Shown: positions 32,640 through 45,200 of the stretch, in pieces
Layout: each line of letters opens with the position of its first letter
Position numbering within the stretch: the first letter of the stretch is position 1
Translations under genes and position numbers: made by a program
Notes under the pieces: model-generated
What the model saw: the letters and a program-made list of their open reading frames with translations, nothing else
Told to the model about the DNA's origin: nothing
Databases searched by the model: none
Source: Spongilla lacustris
Taxonomy: Eukaryota; Porifera; Demospongiae; Spongillida; Spongillidae
Reading direction: 5' to 3'
Assembly (NCBI GenBank): GCA_949361645.1
Contig: OX442423.1
Span: forward strand, 4,522,023-4,586,022
Length of the DNA: 64,000 bases

Positions 32640-35600
32640 CAGCCCCCGCCCCCCAACATATGGGCCCTCACTACTAGGCCTTCATTGCAAATCCAGACAG
32701 CAGCCCCGCATAACCAACCGATGCCATGCAAAGCCACCAACCCGCAATACCTATGGAACCACCCGCCCATATCAGACCCTACACAGGAGCCACCAACTAA
32801 CCAATGGGGTCAGCCTCCACAATACCAACCCTCTCACTGCAAATGGAGTTGGCAGCCCTCACAATTTCAGGGCAGCCATGAACTACATGTACATGTACCA
32901 AGGGAAACCACACATGCCCCCTCCCAACACTACCAAGCCCTCACTGCAAATGGCCTTACATCTACATGTAAGCAGAACCCCATTGATCCAGCCCCCCTCC
33001 CCACCCCCACTAATGATTGTTCGCTGCAAGTTCAAGGGGCCAATGGAGCCATCCCCACACAGCAAAACCCTCACTACAGCCTCACAAACTAATACATCCA
33101 CACTGCAAGTAGAGGAGCCACCAGCTCTCTTACAGATGGGGCTTTCAGACCATGCACTGGCAGCAGGGGTGCCCACACATGCAGGGGTCAATAGCTATGA
33201 TGCCAGTGGAGATGCCAGCTGTCACACTACAAGCAAATAAGCAGTCCCCAAATTTCAGGGAAAGTCATGAACTACATGTACATGCACTGAACGTACACCC
33301 GCGTCCATTAGCCCTCACTACAAGTGCCCCACACACTGGGACCAGCCCCCACGGCCCTCCTGCCCACTACCTGTCCTTCACTGCACGTAGAGTCAACGGC
33401 CCAGGGACCGATAGGGTCAGCTCCCTCATTGCAAGCAGACAATAATGCAAGTGAACTTAAAAGCCCACACTGCATTCCAGTTAGCACCAGTGGATATTCC
33501 AGATGGAGTTATCAGACTGCCAGCAGGGAAGCCACCAGCTACTAAACTTCCTGGAGTCATTGGGGGACACCACAATAATGCATGCTGGTGCATGGAGTCA
33601 CACTGCAAGTAGAAATGGCACCCCCCACAATTTCAGGAAGCCATGAACTGGACCCACACATGCCCCCACTATCTATGGAACCATTCACACTTAGCAGCCC
33701 CCACATACGGTGCCCTTTCTCCCACTACCTATCCTTCACTGCAAGTTTCAGCAACCTTCTCAGCCTTCTCACTACAAGTGCACCATACCAGTGACCATTC
33801 ACTGCAAGTTCAAGGGGCCAATGGTCACACATCAGAACCAACATCCCCCATGATCACTGCAAGTGAACTCAACAGCCACACAATGCAAGTGAATTTACAT
33901 TGAATGCCTCCACGCTGCAAGTAGTGGACCCACCAGCTCTCTTACAGATGGGGTTACCAGACCCTGCATTGCCAGCAGGGGTGCCCACACATGCTGGGGT
34001 CAATAGGTATGAGGCCAGTGGAGATGCCAACCCTCGCACCACTAGCCATGAACTACATGTACTGTGCGTAATCCTGCCCCTCTCCAATGGAACCATTAGG
34101 CCTCCTGCACACTACCTGTCCTTCACTGCACGTTGAGTCAACGTACGGCCCAGGGACCAATGAGGTCGAGTCAGCTCCATCACTGCAAGCGGACAGTAAC
34201 ATTGGAACCATTAATGCAAGTGAACTTAATAGCCCCACACTGCACGTCCGGTTAGCACCAGCAGTTATCGGACTGTCAGCAAGGTAGCAACCAGCTGCCA
34301 AACACCCCAGGGTCATTGGGGCTCCCAGAATAATCATGCTGGTGGAAACTCACAACAGTGCAACTGCAATTGGCACCGCCCACAATATTAGGGGAGCCAT
34401 GAACTGGAGCCCCCCGCTATCCATGGAACCAATTTAGCCCTCACTTAGCAGGAGTACCTCCCACTACATGTACCTATCCTTCACTGCATATTTTATCAGC
34501 CAAGATTACCAGCCATATCACTACAAGTGCACCATACCAATGAACATTTAACGCAGGTTCAAGGGGCCATGGCCATTCTCACACATTAGAACCACCATCC
34601 CCCATAACTGCAAGTGGACTTAACAGCCGCACAAGACAAGTGAAGCTTTCATTTAATACCTACACACTGCTAATAGTAGAGCCACCAGCTCTCTCACAAA
34701 TGGGTTTACCAGAACTACACTGCCCACATAAGCTGGGATCAATAGGTATGTGCCAATGGAGATGCCAGCCATCGCACTACAAGTACTCCCCAAATTTCAG
34801 AGGAAGCGAAGCCATGAACTACATGTACTATACGTACACCCACCCTACTCCAAACACTACTAGTGGAACCTACCAGTGGAACCATTAGCCCTCACTGCAA
34901 CTACCCCACACACTGGGACCCACCCCCATGGCACTCCTGCCCACTATCTGTCTTTCACTGCATGTTGAGTTAATGGCCCATGCAGGGGTCAGCTCCCTCA
35001 TTGCAAGCGGCAGGATTATTAATGCAAGTTAACTTAATAGCCCCACACTACAAGTCCAGTTAGCACCAGTGGAGCAATTACAGAGATGGAGTCATCAGAC
35101 TGCCAGCGAGGGAGCCACCAGCTGCTAAAACCCCCTGCAGGGTCATTTGGGGGCCCCCACAATAATGCATACCGGTGGAGACTCCAGCTCTCACACTGTT
35201 CTGCAATACGAATACAATATTAGGGGAGCCATCAGCTAGAGTCACACATGCTCCCACTACCCATGGAACCATTAGCCCTCACTTAGCAGCCCCCACATAC
35301 AAGGCTAGCCCCCACGGCCCTGTCTCCCACTACATATCCTTTACTACAAGTTGTATCCGAGGTCCAGGAGCAAACGTGCAAGGCCATCCCCCACTCACTA
35401 GCCCTCTCACTGCAAACCCATAATACCAGTGGAACCACACTCAACCAGCCCTCCCACCCACCCACCAATGGAGTAATCAGACTGCCAGCAGGGCTGGTCC
35501 TCACAAAACTAGACCCAATCATGTGGAGTGGAACATGCACACATGCAATGGAGCCATTAGCCCTCACTGCATGTGGACTTACATGGTGCAGGCCCCAAAC

Positions 35601-35850
35601 ACTCGGGCCAGCCACAATGGCCCCCTATCCTAGCCCCACACAGAACAATCACCAGTACCTCACTGCACATGGAACCACTACCTGTGAAACCATTATCCCC
35701 CTACCTGTGAAACCATTAACCCCCACACTACAAGAGGACTTACACCTTCAGGGGAACCATCGACTACAAGTGGAGCTACCAGCCCACATTGGACAAATGG
35801 GAACACCACCACTGAAGCAGCCTCCGTTTGTAGAGTGTGCATGTCTATAC
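32640..35850 (+). repeat. Complex degenerate tandem repeat, unit about 0.75-0.8 kb
   Basis: Phrases recur in order, for example accagctctcttacagatgg (about 33120 and 33930, and in variant form 34684), ctacctgtccttcactgca (about 33367, 34115), and many cactgcaagt/actacaagt motifs. The base composition is strongly asymmetric (C and A rich on plus). Several open frames occur, but none looks like a conserved protein. Confidence 0.7.
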
Positions 35851-36013
35851 ATTTTGAACACATTTTGTGTTGTAGATCTGTTTGTGCATGTACAGAGGCA
35901 TGTACAGAGTAAATTTATCTGGGGTGGACATGAAGCCATCCTGTTAGTGGTGAAATAGTTACCAGCCCTATCGGTACTGATTGCGGGTGGTCTGTACCTG
36001 TGGTTGCTATGCC

Positions 36014-36099
36014 TAGTCTCGTTCCCAGACCCTATTTATTGAGAAACAAGGTAAATATTAACCTTGTTTCTCAATAAATAGGGTCTGGGAACGAGACTA
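36014..36099. mobile_element. 86-bp palindromic foldback element
   Basis: Perfect or nearly perfect hairpin with ends TAGTCTCGTTCCCAGACCCT. Flanks tgctatgcc and agctatgca share 7 of 9 bases. Same terminal family as the 404-bp element at 2705. Confidence 0.82.
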
Positions 36100-36823
36100 A
36101 GCTATGCACAAATGGATCAAAATGGTTGAATAACATATCAAGTGACCTCCAGACTGGCAGGGGCACGAGGACAACTAAGTTGCGCATAGATCACTAAAAT
36201 CGACGATAGCTTTAGTTCGGAAGGATTTCATGTAACAGCGATGGCTATTCCTAACTTTCCTGCCATGCAGACATACAATTAACGTATTACAAGACAACAA
36301 TAATATATTTAAATAAATTAATTAGCTGTTTTAATAACGTGATAAATCTCTAAAGTACCTAGTGAGTTTAATGGTGCAATCAGATTTTTAAAATCACACG
36401 AGTTATGCACTGATGTCCACAATTTCTTGACATGGCCCCACAATCTAGTACGTGCATCGGCTGTGCAATTACAGTTATACAATAAAATCTTTAAGCATCA
36501 TCTCCACAGCATCTAGCAAGGATGAATCTATTGATTCTTGTGCGTAATGGTGAAGATAAAGAGATGGCAAATAGTCCAGAAGATAAGGTAGCAAATAAAA
36601 TACCAGCCAATTTTTAAATTCTGACGTTTTCCAGAATTTCAAATGTTTTGCAATTGATCTAGGACAGCGTGAAAATTAATGCGGTGGATGCTGCTGCATA
36701 AAAACTCTCATGTCAATCACAGTAGTGTTTCTGCCCAAATAGTAAATAGGTTTGAACATAATTAGTGTTGCTGTGCCTTGAAACCCCTCTCGTCTTTTCA
36801 AAGCAATGTAGACATTTGTTTAG
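36100..36823. other. Unassigned intergenic sequence
   Basis: AT-rich, nothing recognised. Confidence 0.4.
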
Positions 36824-38038
36824 TGTCTTGCGGTCCGTAACGGGGTTAACCCCGAAATTTCGGGGTATACCCTTAACTTTTCGGATGTTAAAATTTATGG
36901 CTAATTTCCGCATTATACTAAAACAAATTAAGCCGACTGTTAGAACAACCAGTCGACTTATTTGGTTCTTCTCATTACACGATACTTATAAATATAAATG
37001 GTCGAAATCGTCATTCTTGCAGATGGTATTCCGTTTATTCAATGCTATTTTACTATACAAACAATTGATTTCATATGTAAACCACTAAAACCAATTAAAT
37101 GTCACGTGTAGGCGTACCTTGCAAACAGAAGATATGTAGTTCCTGTTAATTTAATGCGTATACGTACCTTTGTCTCTCGCGCGCGTGTGTAAAGTGCCTG
37201 CTGTGTGTGCATTGCATGGTGTGCCTGTTGTGCGTGCATTGCATGGTGTCGATTTCATGTCTCTTGATCCTGCGTACGTCGGGTGAAACAAGTTATTCAA
37301 TTTTCTTGTAGACATAGGCAAATCTATATATTGGTCTGATGTAGATGACTTCCACGTCACTACACATTTGCTGACATCCCCAGCAGACATTCCGATCACA
37401 ATACCATTAACTGGTTTGCTTAGATATCCGTTACCAAGCAATTCCTTGATTTCGGAAAACTTTGAAAGCCTAGCTTTGTTGTTACGCAGGAGCCTATTGC
37501 TGGCCAGCCAGACGGCGTTGTCAAGTACAAATCTAATAGTACTTACAGCAGCCATTTTCGCATGTGATCTACATGTAAACCTCAAGCCGCAGTGTTGTTA
37601 CAGCCTTATACAACGAATATAATTAAGTACTAGGCAAGAGAACAGTGTCGCAAAAAGATGCTACAATATCCGGAATTAGTATACAGTGCAGAAGATAACG
37701 GTTTTTAAAGTGGCAGGACTAGTTATATTAATAATCCTAATCACTTACCAAGTCATCGGGAAAATGATCATTGTAAGACACGTAGCTTTGCGCAAACAAA
37801 AGTACAGTCGCGGTATTTTTTTAAAAAGAGGGGGTACTTTGTGCTTATATAACTTTACATTGAAACATATTTGTGACATGTAATTTGGTACTTCTCTTGG
37901 GAAAAGGTAGATAAATATTCAGTGCAAATATTGATATTCCACTGGTCGCTATTTGTTAGTAAATCGAGCTTAAATGAAACCAAAATTTTATTCGGGGTTA
38001 ACCCCGTACCTGTCAGGTAAACCCCGGACCGCAAGACA
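36824..38038. mobile_element. 1.2-kb element with 14-bp inverted ends
   Basis: Ends TGTCTTGCGGTCCG and CGGACCGCAAGACA are exact inverted repeats. ggggttaacccc occurs next to both ends. No target duplication is evident. It encloses one minus-strand open frame (37585-37151). Confidence 0.7.
37151..37585 (-). CDS. Unrecognised 144-codon open frame inside the 36.8-38.0 kb element
   Basis: Begins MRFTCRSHAKMAAVSTIRFV and has an unremarkable globular part (VNGIVIGMSAGDVSKCVVTW). It then ends in a short internal repeat, PCNARTTGT / PCNAHTAGT. I recognise no family. A captured host exon, an element-specific gene or a chance frame are all possible. Confidence 0.35.
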   Translation of the reverse strand: MRFTCRSHAKMAAVSTIRFVLDNAVWLASNRLLRNNKARLSKFSEIKELLGNGYLSKPVNGIVIGMSAGDVSKCVVTWKSSTSDQYIDLPMSTRKLNNLFHPTYAGSRDMKSTPCNARTTGTPCNAHTAGTLHTRARDKGTYTH

Positions 38039-39175
38039 ATTAATAGAGTATTTTCCGTATATGATATGTACTGTTATTTTAATCACACATTGAAACTAAG
38101 TTCAGCTGAAAACAGTTCTTCTTGCCTAATATAAGGTTTCACAAGTGTGAAACTGGCAAATGGAACTCATGAGTAAATCAGTTTGGCTCTCCTCTTCATA
38201 ACGTTAAGGATGATCTTTTCAGTGGACAGCAAACAATCACAGGGAAAACTTTCCAGGCACCCAGGAAAATACTTTGGAATGACTTGATTTCAATGGTGAA
38301 CCCTGTAAAAACTTCACAAGAATCATGGAGAAAGCAAAAGTCATATCTTATTGCAGCAATCTCAATTTCCTTGAATGTGGCACCACCTATCATAATGTAT
38401 TAAAAGAGACAATTGCACTCTAGAAAGGGAGCACATTTAAAATAGCTGAGTAGTATTTTAGGCAGGATTGGAAGATCTTGCGTTTTCTGTATGTCCTGAT
38501 ATCAATTGGGTCTGGGCACGAGACTAGGCTGGTATGATATATGGCTAATGGAAATTAAAATTCTCTCACCAGCTCAAGTTCAGACACTATGTGATATCAT
38601 TTTGTTTAACAAATTTTTCGTACATGACACTTAATGCGGTTTTATGGATTACAACTATACAGGCAGAATGCTCAATGTTAGAATCGGGCTTCAGAGTTTA
38701 CAAGATCAAATTCCTACATGGTCCCCCCCCCCCCCTCCTCCCAATTATTGGAGCCGAGAATACATAGTCCTGGGGCCTGAGTCAGCTCTTGATGGCCGTG
38801 TACTAGGGCGCAAGAAAAAAAGGCATTTTTAATGAACTGTTTTGTGCCAGATCACAATACTACGTCTAATATAGCATTTGTCTTTCTCCCCCCCCCCCCC
38901 CCCCCCCCCCCCCAAGAAAATAATATATTACTATAACGAGCTAATATACTGTTCTTTCTCAGTGTGAAGACTAACGTTCATACCCCTGGTATGCGCACCA
39001 TAACCTTTATGGTCACAATAGCATATGCACAATTTAAAAATAAGCATTGTGTTCCCTCCTGCCTGTATTCAAAGTGCACTGGTGCAGTTTCCTTTTCATA
39101 ACAAAACAAACTACATAGTAGTACTGCAAAACACAGATTTGTGCGAACTACCTAAAATGCAGCCATATATAATGT
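38039..39175. other. 3' flank of P450 gene B
   Basis: Contains a solo foldback end (38504-38526), two C runs (38715-38732; 38888-38913) and no gene. Confidence 0.45.
38504..38526. mobile_element. Solo end of a TAGTCTCG foldback
   Basis: gggtctgggcacgagacta matches one terminus of the 36014 element with one or two changes. The other half is missing. Confidence 0.5.
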
Positions 39176-39262
39176 TCACAAAGAAGATGCTCTTGACACC
39201 ACACCAATATGGACTCCATTCATTGGAGATAGTGTAATGCCTAATGCAGTCTTCAGTGGAAT
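39176..39262 (-). CDS. P450 gene B exon 13 (C-terminus, stop)
   Basis: After acceptor gattgcag the frame reads IPLKTALGITLSPMNGVHIG and ends at TGA (39178-39176). This is the usual P450 C-terminal beta hairpin. Phase 0 matches exon 12. Confidence 0.88.
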   Translation of the reverse strand: MPLKTALGITLSPMNGVHIGVVSRASSL

Positions 39263-42200
39263 CTGCAATCAGAACAGCAATAATATCAATCAATCATCTA
39301 CATGTAATACTATCAAATAAATAAATAATTATCTACATGTAAACTATCAAATAAAAAGAAATATGTTACAGACCTTACAGACCTGTACGTGGTTCCACCA
39401 TGCTTTAATTTTAATGAACCAATTAACAATTGAAATCCTATGCTTGGTTTCAGCTTGCTATCTTATTATGATGCATTGCAGTTGGTTTGCATGGCTATCA
39501 GATATGCACATGTACTGGCTGTGTGTGCTAAACACTGCAGGCCCTTCCCAGTTAAATTTTTGGTCCTCAAAATCACTTCCATTACATAAACATATTGAAT
39601 TAAGGAATTTCACATGAGTTCATGCCGACAGTGAAGTGAAATATTTGATATGCAGATATAGAGAATTAATGAAATCTGATTTTTGTACAATGAACCACAC
39701 CATCTATGTCTTTTGATACTTCTGTGTGGAGTACATTTTTTACTGCATGTAAAGCAATGCTCAAGAAAAGACGTGTGCTGTCTACACAATAAAAAGGTAA
39801 TGGTGTGTATTCAATGCAAATTCATCACACCAACTGATGACAACACTCTTTCAACTTTAACACAACCTGCCATCATTAAGCTGCCATGATCGGGAATACA
39901 ATTGCCACCTGGTACATCAGCTTAGGAGGACTAACTCTTCTTTTTGGACGTGTACATGTACTTGCACACAACCACTGATGTATGGACACTTCTTCTCACC
40001 TCAGTGTCTGGGGTCTGGACAAACTTGTAGTCCTTGAGTATGGTGGCCAGCGCCATCTTTGCCTCCATCAGAGCAAACCTCATGCCAATGCAGTTACGAG
40101 GCCCCCACCCAAAAGGCATGTGACAAAGCTGAGGGCGTTTGCTTTTCTCTTCAGGAGTGAAACTGAAACAAATCGCAAAAACAAATTGAAAGTGGCAACA
40201 GTGCACTGGGGTGAAGTATAACATACCGTTCAGGTCTGAACTCTTCAGGATTCTCCCAGAATACCTTACTGTGATGTAGCACAACGATGGGAATAAGCAC
40301 TCTCATTCCTTTGGGAATCACAAGGTCATCTTTCACTTTGACACTTCTTGATGCAAGCCTATATGTTCTGATGGGAAGATATTTGGAAAGTGAAGAGGAT
40401 CCAAGCAGTCAATAAAGATGGTTTAAAAAGCAACAAAAACAAGCACGTTGTAGTTTATACAAACATGCACCCATAGTACGCATAAAGATGCACATCATGC
40501 ATGTAGATCATAGAAACGTCCATACAATTATTAATAAACAGTGTACAGATGTAAATTTTAAATGCAATCAAAGCCTAGATCCACGTGCCATCCCAGAACA
40601 ACACAACATTTGTAATTTTGTACTTACACTGGACCTTAAGCTAATTTGAATACCTTCATCATGAGTTAGGAGTAAGCAATTATAAGGAAGTAAGTGTATC
40701 ATATACAGGGCCGTCGCCGCCAGTCTGGTTGCACGGTTTTAACCGGACCACTTTAAAAATAATGATTCTTATCAACAAAATACCCTCTAACGCGTACAAT
40801 CCGAAATGTGTCAGCGGCTGGGGCAGGGTCTGAGGCGCTCTTACAGCGCTCCCAATTTCCCCGGCATCAGTGTACTTACACTGCAAAAACAAAAGTGTGA
40901 CGGTCACCCATTTTGTGATAATTATCTGTCACACCATTTCTTGTAACTTTAATAAGTATACACATATACGTTTAGTTGCTACAAAGTAGTTATGTCCCAG
41001 TCTCCCATCTGCCAAAGAATTCCATTATTTGGATGACTTCTCTAATCACTTTAGTAGTACTCACATGCAGAACAGGAATAGTCTGGGGACCAGACCATAT
41101 ATGAGAATATTCTCTTATATGGTCTGGTCCCCAGACTAGAACAGGAATGTGTGTGTAGCCCACACAGTAAAATGCCAAGCAGTTCACTCACTATAGTACT
41201 TCCTCAACGATATACTCAGCATTTTTTGCTCCACTGCACAACCGCACTTACACTCTCACATGTGTTCAAGCAACTTTATGACTGTACGAGCGCTATAGCA
41301 GGGGCGGATTTAGGGGGGGGGGGGGGGGGGGGGGAAGGGGGTCCGGACCCCCCTTTCCCTTATGAAGAATGATGTAATGCATACTGTAATCTATGCAGCA
41401 TTCTGGATGTTACCGTCCTTGGATTTGCAAGCTTGCACATTGTTCTAGCCAAGCGGGGTCTATATCGATCTAATAAATCCTCCTATTAACGAAATTTAAT
41501 TTGCATGTGTGGTTAATTAGTATTTAATTGCGCGATCGATCCAATGTGCAGGAATTGAGGTAAGCGATCAAAAGACGTGAATGGGATGGATCTCAGATTC
41601 TTTTCCTCAGAAAACAGGTAGCTATAGAGCTAAACAAACAAAAAATACTAATACTATTAATATAGTAAAACATACACGAGTTGTTTATAGACCGACATGT
41701 TGCTGGTGCATGGCCATGTGCACGCTTCGGTCACAAATTCACAAAAGCTTTGCATCACGAATTTAATTGCTGAGTAGTAGGAACCATAGCATTGTGAAGA
41801 ATGAAGAGTTTTCTCGAATTCTCGTCGCTATCCATGGATGCAGGCTCTAGTTAGTAATCTGGATATCACGTGATGTATGTATTGGATAACACTGTGAATT
41901 TCATGCTAAATAAATGCAAAAGCAAAAAAGCGGTTGGGGGAGCTATCAGCGCTCCCCCAGACCCCCTTGCAGTCACAGAAGGGGCACGCACCCTCCCCCA
42001 GACCCCCTTGCTGTCCACCCTCCCCCAGTTGTGAATATATTTACCAGACCCCCCTTTCCCAAAATCCTGGATCTGCCCCTGTATAGGTCATTTCGTTTCA
42101 ATTCAGAACCAGGATTGGGTGAATCCCGGTCACTGTATCCTAGGATATGGTGACCCGGTCCCTCCTATCCCGGTGTTAGTAATCAGTATTAAAACTTACC

Positions 42201-45200
42201 TGGACCGTAACCCTAACCCTAACCCTTGTAAACTTACCCGAAACCCTAACCCTAACCCTAACCCTAATCGCTAACCCAGTGGCTTCGCTTGAATCCAGCT
42301 TATGGACGCCCGCTATTCAGGAAATTGGGTGAAAGTCGTATCTGTGTAACCACCCTTATGGGTGCCCGCTAATCACAATAGAGGGTGAATCAAGCTCCCC
42401 TGAAAAAAAGTAACTATATATATATGCATTTAGATACTTGCAGCTCATTGTCTTACGAACTATAGTCTAATGAACTATACTCATTGTACCCGGTCCCTTT
42501 ACTCCCTCCTGTCCCGGTGTTAGTAATCAGTATCGTTTCCGATAAAAAGGACCTAGCACATATTATAAAAATGTTATAAAAATGGCATTACTTTTGAATT
42601 GCTATAACTTTAGAACGGTTTAATGTCTATTGTCCTGAATGTCCCCCGGAGGTACAATTGTATACCCGGGTGGACAGCAAAAAAGGCTTTTGCCGTTCAG
42701 TCACGAAAGGGACCTATGTCATTTAACGGTACTAGCTTATAGTGCAAGTCTTTTCAGGATTGGGCCGAGATAAACAAGGCTTAAATCCATTTGGTACATG
42801 TAGGACGAGCTGTGCTAGCGGACCTATTCATTATGCTCCGTGCGGATCGGTCGGAGCGTAATGGATAGGTCCGCTAGCATGGGTCATTTTACGAGTACCA
42901 AAAGGATTTAAGCCTTACTTATCTCGGCCCGATCCTGAAAAGACTTGTTCTGTAAGCCAGTACTGTTAAATGCCCCTTCCGTGATCGAACGGCAAAAACA
43001 TTTTTTGCTGTCCACCCAGGTGTCCAATTGTACCCCCGGGTGGACATTCAGGACAATAGACATTAAGTTATCAACTTCCTATTTTCGGCACTTCATACTA
43101 CACCATTTCTGTATGGTAAAGTACATTTTGGGGTCTTGAACATGCTCCATGCCAGTATCGCAACTTCCAATACCCCGAGGGGTTCAAAGTCGCCATAACT
43201 TTTGGCAGGAATGCTCAAATCGCTTCAAATTCGGTTTGTACATAAAGAGGTTCATTAGTTATTGGATTGTTCTGTTCATTAATTTTTATGTCATCCGTTA
43301 CAGAGATACAGTTGAACAAACTACTTGCATGTTTTCCCGCTTGATTCACGCCAATGATATAACCACTTAGTCTGAGGACCAGACCATATATGAGCATATT
43401 CTCATATATGGTCTGGTCCCCAGACTAATAACCACCGCCTCCCCATACATTGAGTGGGATGCGGTTTGCCCAAATCATTGGCGGGAATCGAGCGCGAAAA
43501 CGTGCACGTAGTTTGTTAACTGTATCTCCGTAACGGATGACATAAAAATTAACGAACAGAGCAATCCAATAGCTAAGGGACCTCTATATGTAAAAACCGA
43601 ATTTGGAGCGATTTGAGTATTCCTGTCAAAAGTTATGGCGAGTTTCAACCCCTTGGGGTATCGGACGTCGCGATACTGGCATGGAGCATGTTCAAGACCC
43701 CAAAATGTACTTTACCATAGAGAAATAGTGTAGTATGAAGTGCCGAAAATAGAAAGTTGATAGATTTAACCGTTAGAAAGTTATAGCAAATCAAACATAA
43801 TGCCATTTTTATAACATTTTTTATAATATGCGCTAGGTCCCTTTTCTCGTAAACGATCCCACCCATATGTGTAAACTAAACCTGCATACGTACTGTACAT
43901 ATAAATGTACCATAGGAGATTATGATTAGGAAGGGGGTCATCATATCCCAGGATGGTATGACCCCCCCTCCCCGGTCATCATTGTATCCTAGGATCCCCC
44001 GGTGACCCATGGTCACTGGATCCTAGGGATCCCAAGGATACCGCGCAACCGGGGGGGGGGGGGGGGGGGGGGGGGCGCACCGAAAAGGAGGGTCACCCAA
44101 TCCTCCGACACCAGACCACTTCTATTATGGCGCCGACGGCCCTGATATAAGAGAAGTGCACAGTAAATGTCAATGACATTTAAGAGCTACAACAGGTAAG
44201 ATACAGGTACAAGTATTTGTGAAGTTTACTGCTGTTGCAAGGCCGTAGACAAAGGGGGGCTTGGGGGGGCTTGAGCCCCCCCAAAATTTCCTTGAAAAAA
44301 AAATTAAAAATGTTAACCGTATCTCGTATAATTAGAATTAACCACTTACAGCTGTAATTCATTGATATCGGTCGATCTTGAGTTGTATACAGGGTGTACG
44401 ACGACGTACTATGTCACTGTTGAAGTTCTTTAAGAAGCAAGGTAGCACATCGTCAAACGATCCATCGCACGATGATTTGCCATGCACTAGCAGTAGCTGC
44501 AGCAACAACACGTGCAGCGTGGTGAATATTGAAGTGAGCCAAGAATGTGAAAGTACTAGTGATGCAGTTACTGATTTTACATTACCGGCCCGTGTTTGAA
44601 TTCTTCCTCCTACGCCCAACCAACCAAAAATAAACTTTCCAAAGAGCGTTTTTGGTGCACAACGGAGAGGATTCTCACCAACATGGTATGAAAATTATCC
44701 ATGGTTGCATTACATTCTAGAGGAAGACGCCGTTCTCTGTTTCTATTGTGCTAGTGCTGTTCAACACAAAATGCCAATGACTGGCTATATGGATAGCTTA
44801 TTTAGTCATACTGGTTTCACCAATTGGAAGAAAGCTGTTGATAGATTCAACAAACACGACCAATCTGCGTCACATCGAAATGCTGTTAGCATGGTTCTTG
44901 CAGCCTCTAAAGCTTCTATGGATGTAGGTTTACAAATGAGTAAAGATTATAAAGAAAAACAAGCTCAGAACCGCAAATGTCTGCTCGCAATTGTATCAAC
45001 AGTTCGCTTTCTTGCACGTCAAGGGCTTCCTTTGCGTGGAGCATCTCGAGGCGATAGTTCTGGCAGTGGTGAGATAAACAGTAACTTTATGCAGCTCCTG
45101 CTTCTCAGAAAAGAAGAAATACCAGACCTTGATGCATGGCTTGAGAAGTCACAGGATCGATTTACAAGTCCCGATATTCAGAACGAATTTTTGCAAATTA

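Larger units (their letters stand above)
42531..43855. mobile_element. 1.3-kb foldback (family F1) with two nested elements
   Basis: The arms are reverse complements for several hundred bases: the left end aaggacctagcacatattat pairs with the right end ataatatgcgctaggtccct. Inner shared landmarks are cttcaaattcggtttgta, atttttatgtcatccgttac and ttgaacaaactac. The left arm is split by the TTAA foldback at 42620-43066, and the centre by the 60-bp palindrome at 43368-43427. No coding capacity. Confidence 0.85.

Noticed and set aside
32685..35958. Several 60-145 codon frames as genes
   Set aside because: They lie in degenerate repeats with biased composition, overlap on both strands and show no conserved domain.
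39931..39999. Read-through end of the P450 haem exon (RRSVHTSVVV...)
   Set aside because: A good donor GAG|GTGAGA is present, and the expected P450 C-terminus is found in phase at 39262-39176.
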